Assembly: GCA_022266195.1 (NCBI GenBank)
Contig: WHVY01000001.1
Coordinates: 12,524,001 to 12,588,000, forward strand
Direction: 5' to 3'
DNA: 64,000 nt
Source of the DNA: Tetranychus cinnabarinus
Lineage: Eukaryota; Arthropoda; Arachnida; Trombidiformes; Tetranychidae
In this document: positions 1-10,900 of the stretch, one piece after another
Layout: the number at the start of each line of letters is the position of its first letter
Numbering within the stretch: position 1 is the first letter of the stretch
Made by a program: the position numbers and the translations under genes
The notes under the pieces: model-generated
The model's input: the letters and a program-made list of their open reading frames with translations, nothing else
What the model was told of the DNA's origin: nothing
Database searches by the model: none

Positions 1-1966
1 CAAAACAACTGCTTGAAATCCTTTATATTCAATCTCATTCCAAAATTCATTTCCAATTTTGTTCATCTTTTATCATTGCTTGTATATTTGCTTGCTTCAA
101 ATCCCATTACTGCTTCTGGTGTTTTGAATGAACATTTCTCAGAGTTGTCCCATGATTCTTGTTGCTTGTTGAAGTCAGTTAATCAAAAAACAAGACAGCA
201 ATCAAATATTATGCTTCATTTTTTTGGTTCCCAAACAAATGCTTCCAATTGCTTGAATTTTATCATTGTTTCTTGCCATTGCCATTGAAAGCAAGAAACT
301 GATAAATGCATTTATGCTCACGAAATTTGAAATCCCTAAAAATTATCCTTAAATTGCTTCCAACATTACAAGCCATCCAATGATTAAATTAACCTAGAAA
401 TGATTTATAAACATTGGTTCCACACTGAATATAAACAACAACCTTTAGAGCCACAAAATTGTGATTAATTACAGGCGATTACAACCCAATAGCTATGATT
501 ATCATTGAAAACAGTGTATCCATTTGTGGATGTTTACAATTATTAATCAAACAAACAAAAAACCTTTTTCTCACTCTTTCACTCAACAATCAAAACATCA
601 TCAAGTGTTGTTGTCATATTGATAATTAATCTTATTAATATACAGCAAACAATCCAACAAACATTAATTACTTGACAGAGAATTTAGAGAATTTCTCTTC
701 TATCTATCAGACAGGGAATGGCGATTTACTTATGGCTATTCAACAAGGAAACATATTACGGGGTTGTTGAATTAACTCAATGAAACAAATTGTAATCGAT
801 GTAATTGCTGCCTCCTTCCATTGGAAGCCTTTCCTTGAACACTTCGTTTTCCTTTACCAAAAACTTATTACTCGGTATAAGGAATCACCGTAATTATCAT
901 CCGAACATCAACCCAAATCTCATCAGTTAATCACTCAATTGCTACATTACGAACAGATTAATGATTAAAAAGCCAAATAATTTTAATAATAAAACATAAT
1001 AATAAATAATAATAGTAAAAAGCCAAATAATAAATCAAATTAGTGAACGAAAGTCAACAGCAAAAGAAGCTTCAAAATGACAATTGAATCCGTCTTATAT
1101 CATCAAATTAAATTTAGATAATTTGCTTGAACAAAAAATTAAGGCAAAAATTAATGTAGCATTAATTTAGGATTAATTGAATTAACTTGAATTCTGGGAA
1201 AAGCAAAAGGTTCTTACAATTTGTCTATTATTTTATTCAATTTATAATTCCCAATTTATCCCTTTTTTATCAACATCAAGTCGTAATCATTTCTTTCAAC
1301 AATTCATTTCGATTCAACTTTGAATTTGCTTCTCAAATCTAATCAAATGTAATCAAATTTTTGTTTCAAATCAAACCAAGAAAATGCATTTAATCGAGTC
1401 GATGATTATAGTTAAGGTCATTTTTTAAATTCAGATTTCAAGTCAGTAATGATTTAAAGCAATGATGACATTTTACATTGGGTTTGATGTTGAAAACAAA
1501 GCTTTGTTTATCCAAACCTGAATAGTGTTTGTGAAGCCAATTCAAGAGCTAATCAGGTAGATTGACCATTAATTCAGGAATGATTTTTCACAATTAGAGT
1601 TGATTGTTGAAAGTAAATGACAATTGAAATGCACTTTACCCTTAACCCTGTCTTAAACCACTGTTTGCATCACTTTTTTTTGGAATGATCATTTTACTTT
1701 TCTTCCCGTAGTTTTGACTTGCTTGTCGTTCCTCTGGGGAAACTGACCTTCTGTTATAAATTTTGTTTTAAACAAAATGACAATTTGCACATTGTCATCG
1801 CAATTATGATTATAACTTAATCAACAGAAGAAGAGAAAAAAATGAAAGTTAAAAACTTGAAAAAAAACATACATAATCCACCAAAAACCACAATCATTTA
1901 TTCCTAACAAAAACTCTTTACTGTGTTTTGACACATAATGCATTAACAATGTACTCCAATAATTAG
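1..1966. other. Noncoding AT-rich stretch upstream of the cwo exon
   Basis: No convincing exon is visible. The stretch ends in a splice acceptor (TAG at 1964-1966) of the clockwork orange exon, so at least its right part is probably cwo intron. The missing first half of the bHLH domain is not recognisable here and presumably lies left of the window. Open frames at 13-288 lack homology and look accidental. Confidence 0.6.
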
Positions 1967-3511
1967 GGACGAGGCCGGATCGAGAAGACAGAAATAATCG
2001 AGATGGCCATTAAACACATAAAGCACTTGGAGACTCATAATAAAGTTAATTGTGTCGATGTAAATAGATGTGAACTACGATTAAATGAAGAAGAGAAAAA
2101 GGAAGAGTTTCGACACGGATTTCGAGAATCTATATCCGAAGTAATGCGTTTTCTGGTTGAAATGAACGGTCTTTTACCAAGTGATGTTTTATGCCAAAGT
2201 TTGGTTAACCATTTAGGAGACCATTTAGCCAAAATAATGCCTCTTTCTAGCTGTGAATCAGTGATTCCATCAGGTTCAACTGCATCAGTACAGCAGCCAT
2301 GTTCATCCTCTTCCTCTTCATCATCATCGTCCTCCTCACCCTCTTCCATATCATCTTGTAATCCAAGTGTTGTTACAGCCAAAACAACGGCAACTATAAC
2401 AGATAATAATTCAATGAATCATGTGAAACAAGTTGGTGAAATACGTGAAAGATCAGCTTCAATATCGTCCGTCATGTCAGAGGGAACCACAAGATCTGGC
2501 TCAACACCAGCTCCGTGTATTAATAAGATAAGTTCATTTTCAGGGAATCGCAATATTGAGAATATGAAAATGGAATCAATAGACAACTGTTATCTGAATA
2601 AACTTGAAACTGGTGGCAGTCGATTGAGAGACATGTTGAAAAATGAAACCAACGCCAATGCAGATTCAGATGTTACTATGTCAGGTATAACAACAACAAC
2701 CAATTCAATGGCTGGATCACCATTTACTCCACTCTCTTCTTACAATTACAATTCAAATTTATATTCCAAACCTTATGGTTCATCGGTTGAGGTAATTACT
2801 AAAAATTGTAACAATATTATTTCAGATTATCCTAAAAAATCGTCAGAATCATCCAATGGCCTGACTCGATCAAATTCAGTTTCACCATCAGCTGAACATC
2901 GTTTCTATAAAAAGGGAATCAAAGAAAGATTTCAATTAGCAATGAATCAAGAATTTAAACGATCATCTGATTCAAATACTCAACCTACCACCAACTGCTC
3001 CAATGGATTTGGACAATCATCTTTAACTGAAAATCGAACCTCATTATCCAATTCACGTTCGTATGAAGGTAAACATATATCACCTGTAGGATATCATAGT
3101 AATTCACAAAATATTCACAATTTATCATCATCTTCATCGTCTTCCTGTTCAACATCCTCTTATTTCTCTACAGCAAATCTCCACAACATCGGTAAGGTTT
3201 TCAAGTACAAGGAAAAAATTGTCACCAGCATTCCAGCATTTGCTTTGCATCCTAATGGCACTTTTTATATTCCACTGTCGATCAATCCTCAATTAATATC
3301 ACATTGGTTCACCTGTTCCGAATCAGAGGATCTCTATTCAGTCCTTCATCCTGTTAATATTCCAGTTAACTTCAATTATCTTCATAAATTGAACCATTTA
3401 TGTCCATTAGAAACAATTGAAGCATCGCCATCTTATTCTCACAATGAAAACCAGCAATCAAATGTTAGACATCAACCTGGACAATCACATATTTTGCTAA
3501 CAGCTAATTAA
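1967..3511 (+). CDS. cwo: Clockwork orange, 3' terminal exon (bHLH-Orange repressor)
   Basis: Transcriptional repressor of the circadian clock that binds E-boxes. The exon opens after an acceptor AG at 1965-1966 and reads GRGRIEKTEIIEMAIKHIKH, the loop and helix 2 of the cwo/DEC-type bHLH. An Orange domain follows (FRHGFRESISEVMRFLVE, about 40 residues after the bHLH). A long Ser/Asn-rich low-complexity middle leads to a conserved-looking C-terminal block (IPAFALHPNGTFYIPLSINP). The ATG at 2003 is internal to the bHLH and is not the start; upstream exons with the basic region are outside the window or unrecognised. The basic/loop wording fits cwo better than Hairy or BHLHE40. The frame is open to the stop at 3511 and a poly(A) signal follows about 65 bp later. 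Confidence 0.9.
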   Translation, partial: GRGRIEKTEIIEMAIKHIKHLETHNKVNCVDVNRCELRLNEEEKKEEFRHGFRESISEVMRFLVEMNGLLPSDVLCQSLVNHLGDHLAKIMPLSSCESVIPSGSTASVQQPCSSSSSSSSSSSSPSSISSCNPSVVTAKTTATITDNNSMNHVKQVGEIRERSASISSVMSEGTTRSGSTPAPCINKISSFSGNRNIENMKMESIDNCYLNKLETGGSRLRDMLKNETNANADSDVTMSGITTTTNSMAGSPFTPLSSYNYNSNLYSKPYGSSVEVITKNCNNIISDYPKKSSESSNGLTRSNSVSPSAEHRFYKKGIKERFQLAMNQEFKRSSDSNTQPTTNCSNGFGQSSLTENRTSLSNSRSYEGKHISPVGYHSNSQNIHNLSSSSSSSCSTSSYFSTANLHNIGKVFKYKEKIVTSIPAFALHPNGTFYIPLSINPQLISHWFTCSESEDLYSVLHPVNIPVNFNYLHKLNHLCPLETIEASPSYSHNENQQSNVRHQPGQSHILLTAN

Positions 3512-3577
3512 CCATTCAATTAACAATGTAACAGATAATGAAATAGTTGATACAAACAGTAGTCAGTAAAGATAATT

Positions 3578-3583
3578 AATAAA
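3578..3583 (+). terminator. Poly(A) signal of cwo
   Basis: AATAAA lies 67 bp after the cwo stop codon, in AT-rich sequence. Confidence 0.6.
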
Positions 3584-3593
3584 ACATTTTGTA

Positions 3594-3785
3594 AATTAAA
3601 TTAAAATTCAGTGATTCATTAAAGAATAATATTCCAAGTGTTACAGTTTAAAAATTCATTTCACATTTTAGATTGAAAGATCAGTATTGAATACATAGTG
3701 TTAATGATACATTGTTTATGAAATTATCGATGATTCGATTATTGTAATGTAAATCGTGAAATTAGCGAAAGTAAATTCAAAATTA
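3594..3785 (+). repeat. cwo 3' flank, first copy of a direct duplication
   Basis: This stretch is closely similar to 7668-7885 in the same orientation; for example both hold the run around 'aatcgtgaaattagcgaaag'. Here it follows the real cwo gene, so it is probably the source copy. A scrap of Mi-2 follows it directly, just as full Mi-2 follows the second copy. Confidence 0.8.
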
Positions 3786-3838
3786 ATGTCTCTTGTATTG
3801 TTTCTTGAATTGTCCCTTCGCGTTGCTCTTCATCCCCA
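3786..3838 (-). pseudogene. Mi-2 exon 1 scrap (about 53 bp)
   Basis: On the minus strand this matches the acidic start of Mi-2 exon 1 (copy 1, 13916-13970): the repeated Glu-Thr coding run with a handful of substitutions and small indels. It is too short to function. With the neighbouring cwo 3' flank it reproduces in miniature the cwo/Mi-2 junction found at 7668-7961. Confidence 0.75.
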
Positions 3839-4098
3839 TTGAAAGACTTCTTTGACTCCAATAGTGATCAGAGAATGATGATTGAATGGTTCCAAGAAAA
3901 AACACTCATGTCCTGGTCCTTTCTTTGTCTGTTGGAATTATTGTTTACTGCGGAATCGACACGTAATTTTCACAGAGACTCATATCCATCGACTGAAATT
4001 GGGTTGAATGTAAATAGATTAAGCTGCCAACAAATGTGTTCACGCATTTATAACAGCAAAACCGAAAGTTCATTTCTTTTATTCCATAGATACGCACA

Positions 4099-4302
4099 TT
4101 ATTGAACAGGGGTTTTTTGAATTTTACTGTTTTTAATCTCTCTGAAAGCTTTAGCTAAAAGCTTCGCACTGACACCACATTCAAGTAGTCGATGGCAAAT
4201 GGATAGGACTTCCGGATCAAGACCAGTATCAAGAATTGATGACATCTCTGCGATTATATCCAAGGTTGATCCAGAAGTAAGATTGTCCGGGGATCGCTCC
4301 AT
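4099..4302 (-). CDS. Mzt1: MOZART1-like gamma-tubulin complex adaptor, copy A
   Basis: Single-exon gene of 67 residues. MZT1 proteins bind GCP N-termini and are needed to recruit or activate gamma-tubulin ring complexes at spindle poles. The family signature is present: an MxSILxTGLDxExLSICxRLLExGVxxxxLAxxxxEIK pattern over residues 20-60 (here 'ILDTGLDPEVLSICHRLLEC'). Length fits the family (about 70-80 residues). A second, more diverged copy lies 1.3 kb away on the same strand. The ATG at 4302 is in frame directly before the conserved part. Which copy is the main functional gene is not decidable here; this one keeps the family signature better. Confidence 0.85.
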   Translation of the reverse strand: MERSPDNLTSGSTLDIIAEMSSILDTGLDPEVLSICHRLLECGVSAKLLAKAFREIKNSKIQKTPVQ

Positions 4303-4620
4303 TTGCCAATTTAGCGGCCAATTATGTATGAATTTAACGAATGTGTGGTGGATCTGTAAAATTCCAATTTAGAGAAATGGTGAATTCACAAGGAATAGTC
4401 AAGATCAATCTTAATGCAATAATAACAGTACATATAGATTCGGTAACAAGTCATATATTGTTATACCCAAAGAGTAGAAAAATAAATCATTTGTCTTACC
4501 ATTTATTAAATTGATGAACCATTCCAAACTGAGATTCTATTAAACTTGAAATAAAAACAAAGATGATTTTTTATTTTAAACCCGAATCAGTGTCTAGTTG
4601 ACAAGACTTAAGACTCTCCA

Positions 4621-4655
4621 GACATTAGAGTCTCTAAATCAGAGAGTCTAATGTC
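4621..4655. repeat. Short hairpin
   Basis: Two arms of about 15 bp (gacattagagtctct and its near-perfect reverse complement) are separated by 5 bp. Function unknown. Confidence 0.5.
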
Positions 4656-4779
4656 ACGTACTTTCAAAAAGACAACCGTAAATTTACTAGATGTGAAATA
4701 AAATGAATAACACGGACTTGATTTCAATTTAACTGAAGATCACAATTAAAAAATAAAAATGATAAACACAATTTCAACG

Positions 4780-5241
4780 GGTGTCAGGGTAAGGGCATAC
4801 AAAACCCCGTGAGCTGACTTGTTCTATTCTCAAGTCTCAGCTAGCTGAGTCGATATTCCCGCTGATGATGATAATTGGCATAAATTCAACTAATTATAAA
4901 TTAAATTGTTTGGATTATTTAGCTCTAGACTATGTTTAGTTAGTTCGAGTTGAATTAAATTTGATTTGGTTGTATAAACTTGTGTCAGCCATGAAAGCTG
5001 ATGTCTCAATTTAAGCTAGTTTAGACTTGAAAATTGAAGGTGTCAATACAACCAAATCAAATTTAATTCAACTCGAACTAACTAAACATAGTCTAGAGCT
5101 AAATAATCCAAACAATTTAATTTATAATTAGTTGAATTTATGCCAATTATCATCATCAGCGGGAATATCGACTCAGCTAGCTGAGACTTGAGAATAGAAC
5201 AAGTCAGCTCACGGGGTTTTGTATACCCTTACCGGTGTCAG
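4780..5241. mobile_element. Foldback MITE with 8-bp target duplication
   Basis: Element 4788-5233 (446 bp) has two nearly perfect inverted arms, 4788-4975 and 5046-5233, around a spacer of about 70 bp. Termini read GGTAAGGG(C/T)ATAC. It is flanked by identical 8-bp direct repeats GGTGTCAG at 4780-4787 and 5234-5241. It has no coding capacity. An 8-bp duplication is typical of hAT and P superfamilies, so a non-autonomous relative of one of those is likely. Arms differ at very few positions, which implies recent origin or arm correction. Confidence 0.85.
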
Positions 5242-5284
5242 TTGGTTTAAGAACAGATGCGATATAAAAGTCTAGAGCTGATAG

Positions 5285-5302
5285 TGAGTATTCGAATACT
5301 CA
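5285..5302. repeat. 18-bp perfect palindrome
   Basis: TGAGTATTCGAATACTCA is a perfect palindrome within a stretch of repeated ATTCGAATA words (5285-5365). No function is assigned. Confidence 0.5.
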
Positions 5303-5573
5303 ATTATTCGAATATTTTTTAATGCGAATAGAATATTATTCGAGTATTTCAGATATTCGAATACAAGTATAGTTGATTACATTGAATAAAATAAAGTTTA
5401 ATGTTTTATCAGGCAATTATTGTGATTCATTAATATCATCAGAAGGTTACTTTAAGAATGAGAAAATTAGTCTCGATTAAAATACAAGATTTCCTAGCCA
5501 TTATTTCATCGATGTTTTGCAGATTTGAGTTTCTACTTTGACTATCTTGGTCTCACTTGATTCTGGTTTTTCA

Positions 5574-5777
5574 TCAACTTTGTTTTTTTATTTCCTTAAT
5601 TGATTGGGCCAACAGTTTAGGATTGATTCCTCTTTCAACCATCCTCTGACAAATCGTCATCAACTCCAAATCGAGATCAACTTGCAACAAATTGGACATT
5701 TCATTGATCAAAACGATGGTTGAATTGTCATTGATTGAATTCACTGGAGACTTATCTTCTTCAGTGAAGTTGACCAT
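5574..5777 (-). CDS. MOZART1-like protein, copy B
   Basis: Single-exon, 67 residues, clearly paralogous to the gene at 4099-4302. The core (residues 24-63) keeps the MSNLLQVDLDLELMTICQRMVERGINPKLL-type pattern of MZT1, including the GINP motif seen in animal MZT1, but the usual 'TGLD' is 'VDLD'. The N-terminus is unrelated to copy A. The two copies are only moderately similar, so the duplication is older than the MITE that now sits between them. A TATCGATA motif lies about 180 bp upstream of the start. It probably acts in gamma-tubulin complex recruitment like its paralogue; a divergent or specialised role is possible. Confidence 0.75.
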   Translation of the reverse strand: MVNFTEEDKSPVNSINDNSTIVLINEMSNLLQVDLDLELMTICQRMVERGINPKLLAQSIKEIKKQS

Positions 5778-5955
5778 CTTTACTTCGGGTGTAAATTAAG
5801 ATAAATAACAAAATTAAAAACCACAGAAATATGAATGACCGATGTTGTTTAAAATACAAAAAATATCAAAACCCAAAAAAACTGACAAAACAAAACAAAG
5901 TGTTTTTACCGCGCATTATAAATATCCGCATATCGATTACTTGTATTGGCAAAAA

Positions 5956-5963
5956 TATCGATA
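5956..5963. promoter_or_regulatory. DRE-like motif TATCGATA upstream of MZT1 copy B
   Basis: A perfect 8-bp TATCGATA, the DREF-binding DRE of insect proliferation-gene promoters, lies about 180 bp upstream of the MZT1-B start. The same word occurs upstream of CDC34 (54680-54687). Regulatory role is inferred. Confidence 0.4.
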
Positions 5964-6269
5964 TTTATTGGATCCTAATGATTGCTAATTAATTCATTTT
6001 TGCCTCCAAATGTCACATTAGCAATTATTAATTGCTCATTCCTAATTAATTACAAGGAGACACACATTTTTCCAGTTTAAACAGTCATCATAGAGCATAA
6101 ACTCAGATTTAATTTCATCAAAATGAGACAACAAGCGAAACATTGCAAGTCCAATGGACATCGAAGGATTACCTGCAAAAACTTTGAATTTCAATTCATG
6201 AGATTAGAATCATGCAAATGAAGTTCATTTATGAAATTAAATTTCTTTGTGATAGTAAATTTTTCGATA

Positions 6270-7310
6270 AAATCTTGAATACAAAGCACTTATTTTGAGA
6301 AATAGAACTTTTCTTTCTCTGTAAAGTAGATCAGTTCGACTTTTATATAAACCGACCGCGATCTGTGACCATAAGAGTTAGAGAGCTAAAACTTGGTATT
6401 TGTCGATAAAAGTTATTAGTACTCATTATGGATTAAATACTTTTAACAATTTAATAACAGTTCTCTTGATATTGGCCATTGTTCTTAAAACTTTGAGCCT
6501 CGATATTTCGAGAATGGTCCCACCTACATTCATCATTATTTCACCAATTTAATTCTGTACTAATGTATAATTCAATTGAATTACATTACTTTCCATTAGT
6601 GCATTCGGGTTACGATATTTGGGTTGTAAATGTACTAGTAACAACTTATTTTACAAAACAAACTCATCTTAACCCATTTCTTGGTTAATAAGCCATTTTT
6701 CTGCAAGAAACCTAGAACTCTAGGGTTCTAGCAAGAGTATTGCAAAGAATGCTGCCAAAGACTCGGGCATTCGAGTCAAGAGCTGAGACTTAGTGGTGCT
6801 TGTAGGGAAAACGGATTAGTTTGATCGTTGGTTGAAGCGATCGCAATCAGAGATCATGAGAGTCAGAGAGCTGAAGCTTAATATTTGTCAATAAAAATTG
6901 TTGGGCACATCAAGGATCAAATACTTTTATGCAATTCAACAATAACTGTTAGTTTTCTTGTTTTTGGATATTGTTCTCAAAACTTTGAGCCTAAATATTT
7001 CGATAATGGCATTGAGAATGAAAAAATCTGCTTCTATAGTTCATCAAAAGGCTATCGAATTTTCAACTTCGACACCGATTTTCTCTAAAACTTTTCATCT
7101 AATAAATCTTTGAATCGCACAAATGGACTCAGTTTTTATGTCCTTACAAGCTAACAGAGTAAATTGTTGTTTTTGTTCACATTTTTGTTCATTTGTGTCA
7201 ATTTGTACATATGTATGTGATAATTGTGTTAATTGTGTTTTAGTAACAACCCAAAGATTTTCAGAGGCTATTTGACCAAGTAAAAATTCTTGGTGTTTTA
7301 ACAATTGTTT
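6270..7310. mobile_element. Degraded copies of the large foldback family
   Basis: 6270-6550 and 6830-7010 are two diverged plus-orientation copies of the same arm segment found at 29010-29260 and 31490-31700 (shared words such as ctcttgat.ttggcc and tcaatatttcgag). 7020-7310 is the opposite arm running to the terminus, ending ...tgtgttttagtaacaac like 32440-32490. No coding sequence is retained. Presumably an old element with a secondary rearrangement. Confidence 0.65.
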
Positions 7311-7615
7311 GTTTTAGCTTCTTGTATAATTAAGTATCTCTGTAACTCTGATCTGAATTCTCTGATTGATGAGAAATCAAATAAAAACGTTTTCAGTGAA
7401 TTTTTTAGTCAAATTTATTTTTACATACTACTGTTTTAGTGGAATTAATAATTTGTTCAAATATTTTTTTTAAACACAAGTTAAATTTAGTTGGTAGTGT
7501 GCATTAAGAAGTACAACCAATGTAAGCTGTTCCAACATTGTCAACGATAAAGCAATTTTACTAAGCACATCATATGGTGAAAACAGTTCTTTCAATGCTC
7601 TTAAGAGATCATTAA

Positions 7616-7885
7616 CCACAATTTATCATCATCTATGTCATCTTCCTGTTCAACATCCATTCAATGAATTAAATTAAAATTAAGTGATTAATTGAATAAT
7701 AATATTCCAAGTACATGTGTATTACAGTTGAAAATTTTATTTCAAATTTTAGAATGAAAGATCGGTATTAAGTACTAGTACATATACGTACATAGTATTA
7801 ATGATACATGTTTTATGAAATTATCGATAATTCGATTATTGATAATGTAAATCGTGAAATTAGCGAAAGTAAAGTCAAAGTTAAA
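7616..7885 (+). pseudogene. Duplicated scrap of cwo exon end plus cwo 3' flank
   Basis: 7616-7658 resembles cwo coding sequence at 3117-3163 (the Ser-rich run with 'cttcctgttcaacatcc'). 7668-7885 resembles the cwo downstream flank at 3594-3785. The coding sequence between these parts is deleted. This copy ends 76 bp before the stop of Mi-2 copy 1, so it preserves a tail-to-tail cwo/Mi-2 junction. Confidence 0.75.
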
Positions 7886-7960
7886 TGGTAAAAATGGGGA
7901 ATTTTGGCTAAACTTTCAATTATAATGATTAATAATTGTATCATTCATGCTCTGAATTCC

Positions 7961-10900
7961 TTAAGACGAGGTTTGATTAGCAAATGATGCAGTTGTACTT
8001 TGATCTCCACTAGGTGTGATAAAAGGTTGAGGTTGTCCGGTTAAACGGGATAAAATTCGTCTTTCAGACATTTGTAGCCTTTGGGCTACAGGTGGTATAC
8101 GAGCAATAGTTGCAGGTAATCTGGATACATCAGATTTCATATCACCTAAAAGTTCTTCTAATTGATTCAGGACTTTATGGAGAACTGCATTTGCTGGTTT
8201 GTTACCAGAAAGAGATTCTTTGGAAAGGTGAGCATTAGATTCGGCTAAAGCTTCCATCTCGGCGAAACGGGAATTAAGGGCCATTGCTGGATGGGTCGGA
8301 TCTTGAATAATATTAAGATAAGCTGCCCGTCTCAATTGCTCTTCAATAACCAAAGCTTGCTCTAAAAGTTTGAATCGACGAGCGAGAAATTTGTTTTTTA
8401 TTTCTAAAAAGTTTCCTTTACCAACATCCATCTTGAATGGTTCGTTGATTATCATGAAGTTTGGATCATTTTGAATATCTTGCCATCGTCCATAACCATG
8501 TTTGACGATACCAGATAAAAGCCAATAATCATGTCTTCGATGCCAGATTTCATATTCTCGGCCCTGAGCTGCTCTTTCCTCATTTTGCCAAAGAGTATGA
8601 AGCTCTGTGAATCCACCATCGGCAATGTTGAACATGAATCGGCGTTTGACAATTTCCTGTTCAATTTTTTCAGCCTTTTCAATTTTAGCGACTTTTTGTG
8701 ACATTTTCTCGTCAGATTCTTTTGTACATTTTTCACCATTTTCCTTCATTTCAATATCTTTGGCCTCTTCTTTGATTTCTTTAGTTTCTTCAGCAGACTC
8801 TTTGTTTACTTGAGGACCGTCATCAGCTGTTTCCAATTCTTTGACTTCATCATCATCATTTTTAATATTTTCATCAGTTTTCTCAGTCTTTTCAACTTCC
8901 ATTTTATCTTCTCCTTCTTCTCCTTCTCCTTCTTTTACCTCTTCTTCCACTTCTTTCTCTTCTTCATCTTTTTCTTTTTCTTCTTTATTTTCGTCTTCTC
9001 CTATTTCTCCTTCTTTCATTTTATCGTCCTCTTCTCCTTCTGTAACTTCTTTCTCTTTGTTTTCATCTTCAATTACTTCTTCGATTTCTTCTTTTTCTTC
9101 ATCTTTTTCGACTTTCATTTCGTCACTAGATGTTTCATTCTCTTTCTTTTCATCATTTTTAGTTTCTTCACCGTCTTCTTTTGCTAATTCTACAATTTCT
9201 TCTTCTTCTTGCTCTTCTTCATCGCCCTCACCAATCTCTTTATCTTCAATCTTTTCTTCTTTAATTTCTTTCATCTCAATATCAGCTTCATTTTCATTTT
9301 CATTCTCATTCTCAGCTTCAATCTTATCTTTTTCTTTCTCTTTAATTTGCGTCTCATCTATTTCTCCTTTTGATTCATTATCTTTTCCAATCACTGAATC
9401 TTCCTTCGATTCAGCAGCAGGTTGTGGAGTAGCAGCTTTACTATCATTTGGAGTTGACATTGAAGATGGAGTTGCAGTTTCTTTTGTACCATTCTGCTCT
9501 TTAGGTATTTCGGGTGCTTCAGGAATAGGCATACTTTGTATACCATTAATGTGTTCAAATTCTTGTACTTTCTTTCTAATTAATGACATTATACCAATTC
9601 TTGTAAGAACATGTTGCCTTGACATTCCTTCACGAGGAACACCATCAGCAAATGTTTCCAAATGGTCAGCACCAGGTTCACAAAGATGACGCATGAAAAG
9701 TGAAACATATGCTCTAAAGTTTCTCTCTGATTTACAACGTAAATCACGAACCAACCATTGTGAATTAAATGAATCTTGTGGTGGCATACCATAACGCATA
9801 ATAGCATTCAAGAAAGCCTTTCTTTGACGTGCATTGAAACCAAGAACCTGTAAAAACATTTTCAAATATACCAATTAATTAGTTAGATTATTGTAAAACA
9901 TGTATTATATCGCCTTTGAGTTAGTAATCATTAATTTTCATCTACAAAGTATCAAATTTAGTAAATAAGGTACACATAGACGAAAAATAAAACTAACCCC
10001 TAAAGATATAAATCTATATTCTAGCATCAAATTTTCTAATCATCAAATGCTTATTCTGATGTACTAATATTAATATTAATTTGATGCTTAATTTTATTTA
10101 CATAGAAATAAAAGAAATCTGAATAAAACGATAAATACCTCAATATTACCACCAACTCGGGCCAAAAGAGGAGGCAATGGTTTATCTTTCTCAGTTTTCT
10201 CATTTCTTCCTTTACGTCGACCAGTTTTTTCTTCTGTTTTTTCCTCAAAGTCATCATCATCTAATATTTAAAAGAAGCAAAACAAAGTCATTAATACGAG
10301 AATAATAATTGTAAAAAATAACAAGAATGAGAAAAAAAACTTACCAGAAGGAACAGAAAAGTCAGAATTATATTCAGATACATTGTCTTGCCAGTTTGTA
10401 TCTTCTTGACCTCCAGAAGCATCATTATAATTAACTTGTTTTCGCACACGTTTACCTTTACCAAGAGTTCGTGAAAGATCTTCCTGTTGTTGTTCATAAT
10501 GATGCCTTAAAAGTTTCTCCCAATAAGCAGGATCGGCAGATTCAACATCTTGTTTCAAAACCTCAGTCTCAGGTTCTTCTTCTTCTGCCTCTTTGGTAGC
10601 ATATGCGGCAACTTTGAACGAACTAAGATATTCATTGGCCCAAAGTTCTTTTTGCTCGATACCTTCTTGAGATCGATCTAATAATCCTTTAATCGCATCG
10701 TCATCATAATGAATAGCCGATTCTTCTTTGCCTTCTTCTTCTTTAAACAACTCTTCAGTACCAAATCTTAAAATATCATCCAATTCTTGTTTTGACATTG
10801 TATTTTTAGCTCCCATTCCAGGTCTAACCACCAAATGAGTCAACATCATTTTCTTTTTAGCCACTTGAGTTATTCTTTCTTCAACCGAAGCTCGTGTCAC

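Larger units (their letters stand above)
4303..5573. other. Interval between the two MZT1 genes
   Basis: No gene seen. It holds a small hairpin (4621-4655), the foldback MITE (4788-5233), and an 18-bp perfect palindrome (5285-5302) in a stretch rich in TTCGAATA-like words. Confidence 0.7.
5778..7615. other. Noncoding, repeat-rich interval
   Basis: No gene is visible. It contains a TATCGATA motif (5956-5963) and degraded parts of the large foldback family (6270-6550 and 6830-7310). Small open frames at 6885-7088 and 7095-7304 fall inside the repeats. Confidence 0.7.

Noticed and set aside
1967..3511. Identification as Hairy/E(spl) or BHLHE40
   Set aside because: The GRGRIEKTEIIEMAI helix wording and the C-terminal block are cwo-like, and there is no terminal WRPW.
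3839..4105. 88-residue open frame with a hydrophobic stretch
   Set aside because: No ATG at its start, no recognisable domain, and it directly follows a Mi-2 scrap; it looks like a chance frame.
8841..9689. Ser/Phe-rich 282-residue open frame antisense to Mi-2 copy 1 (and its mirror at 22974-23822)
   Set aside because: It is the reverse complement of the Glu/Lys-coding tract; low-complexity codon composition alone keeps the frame open.
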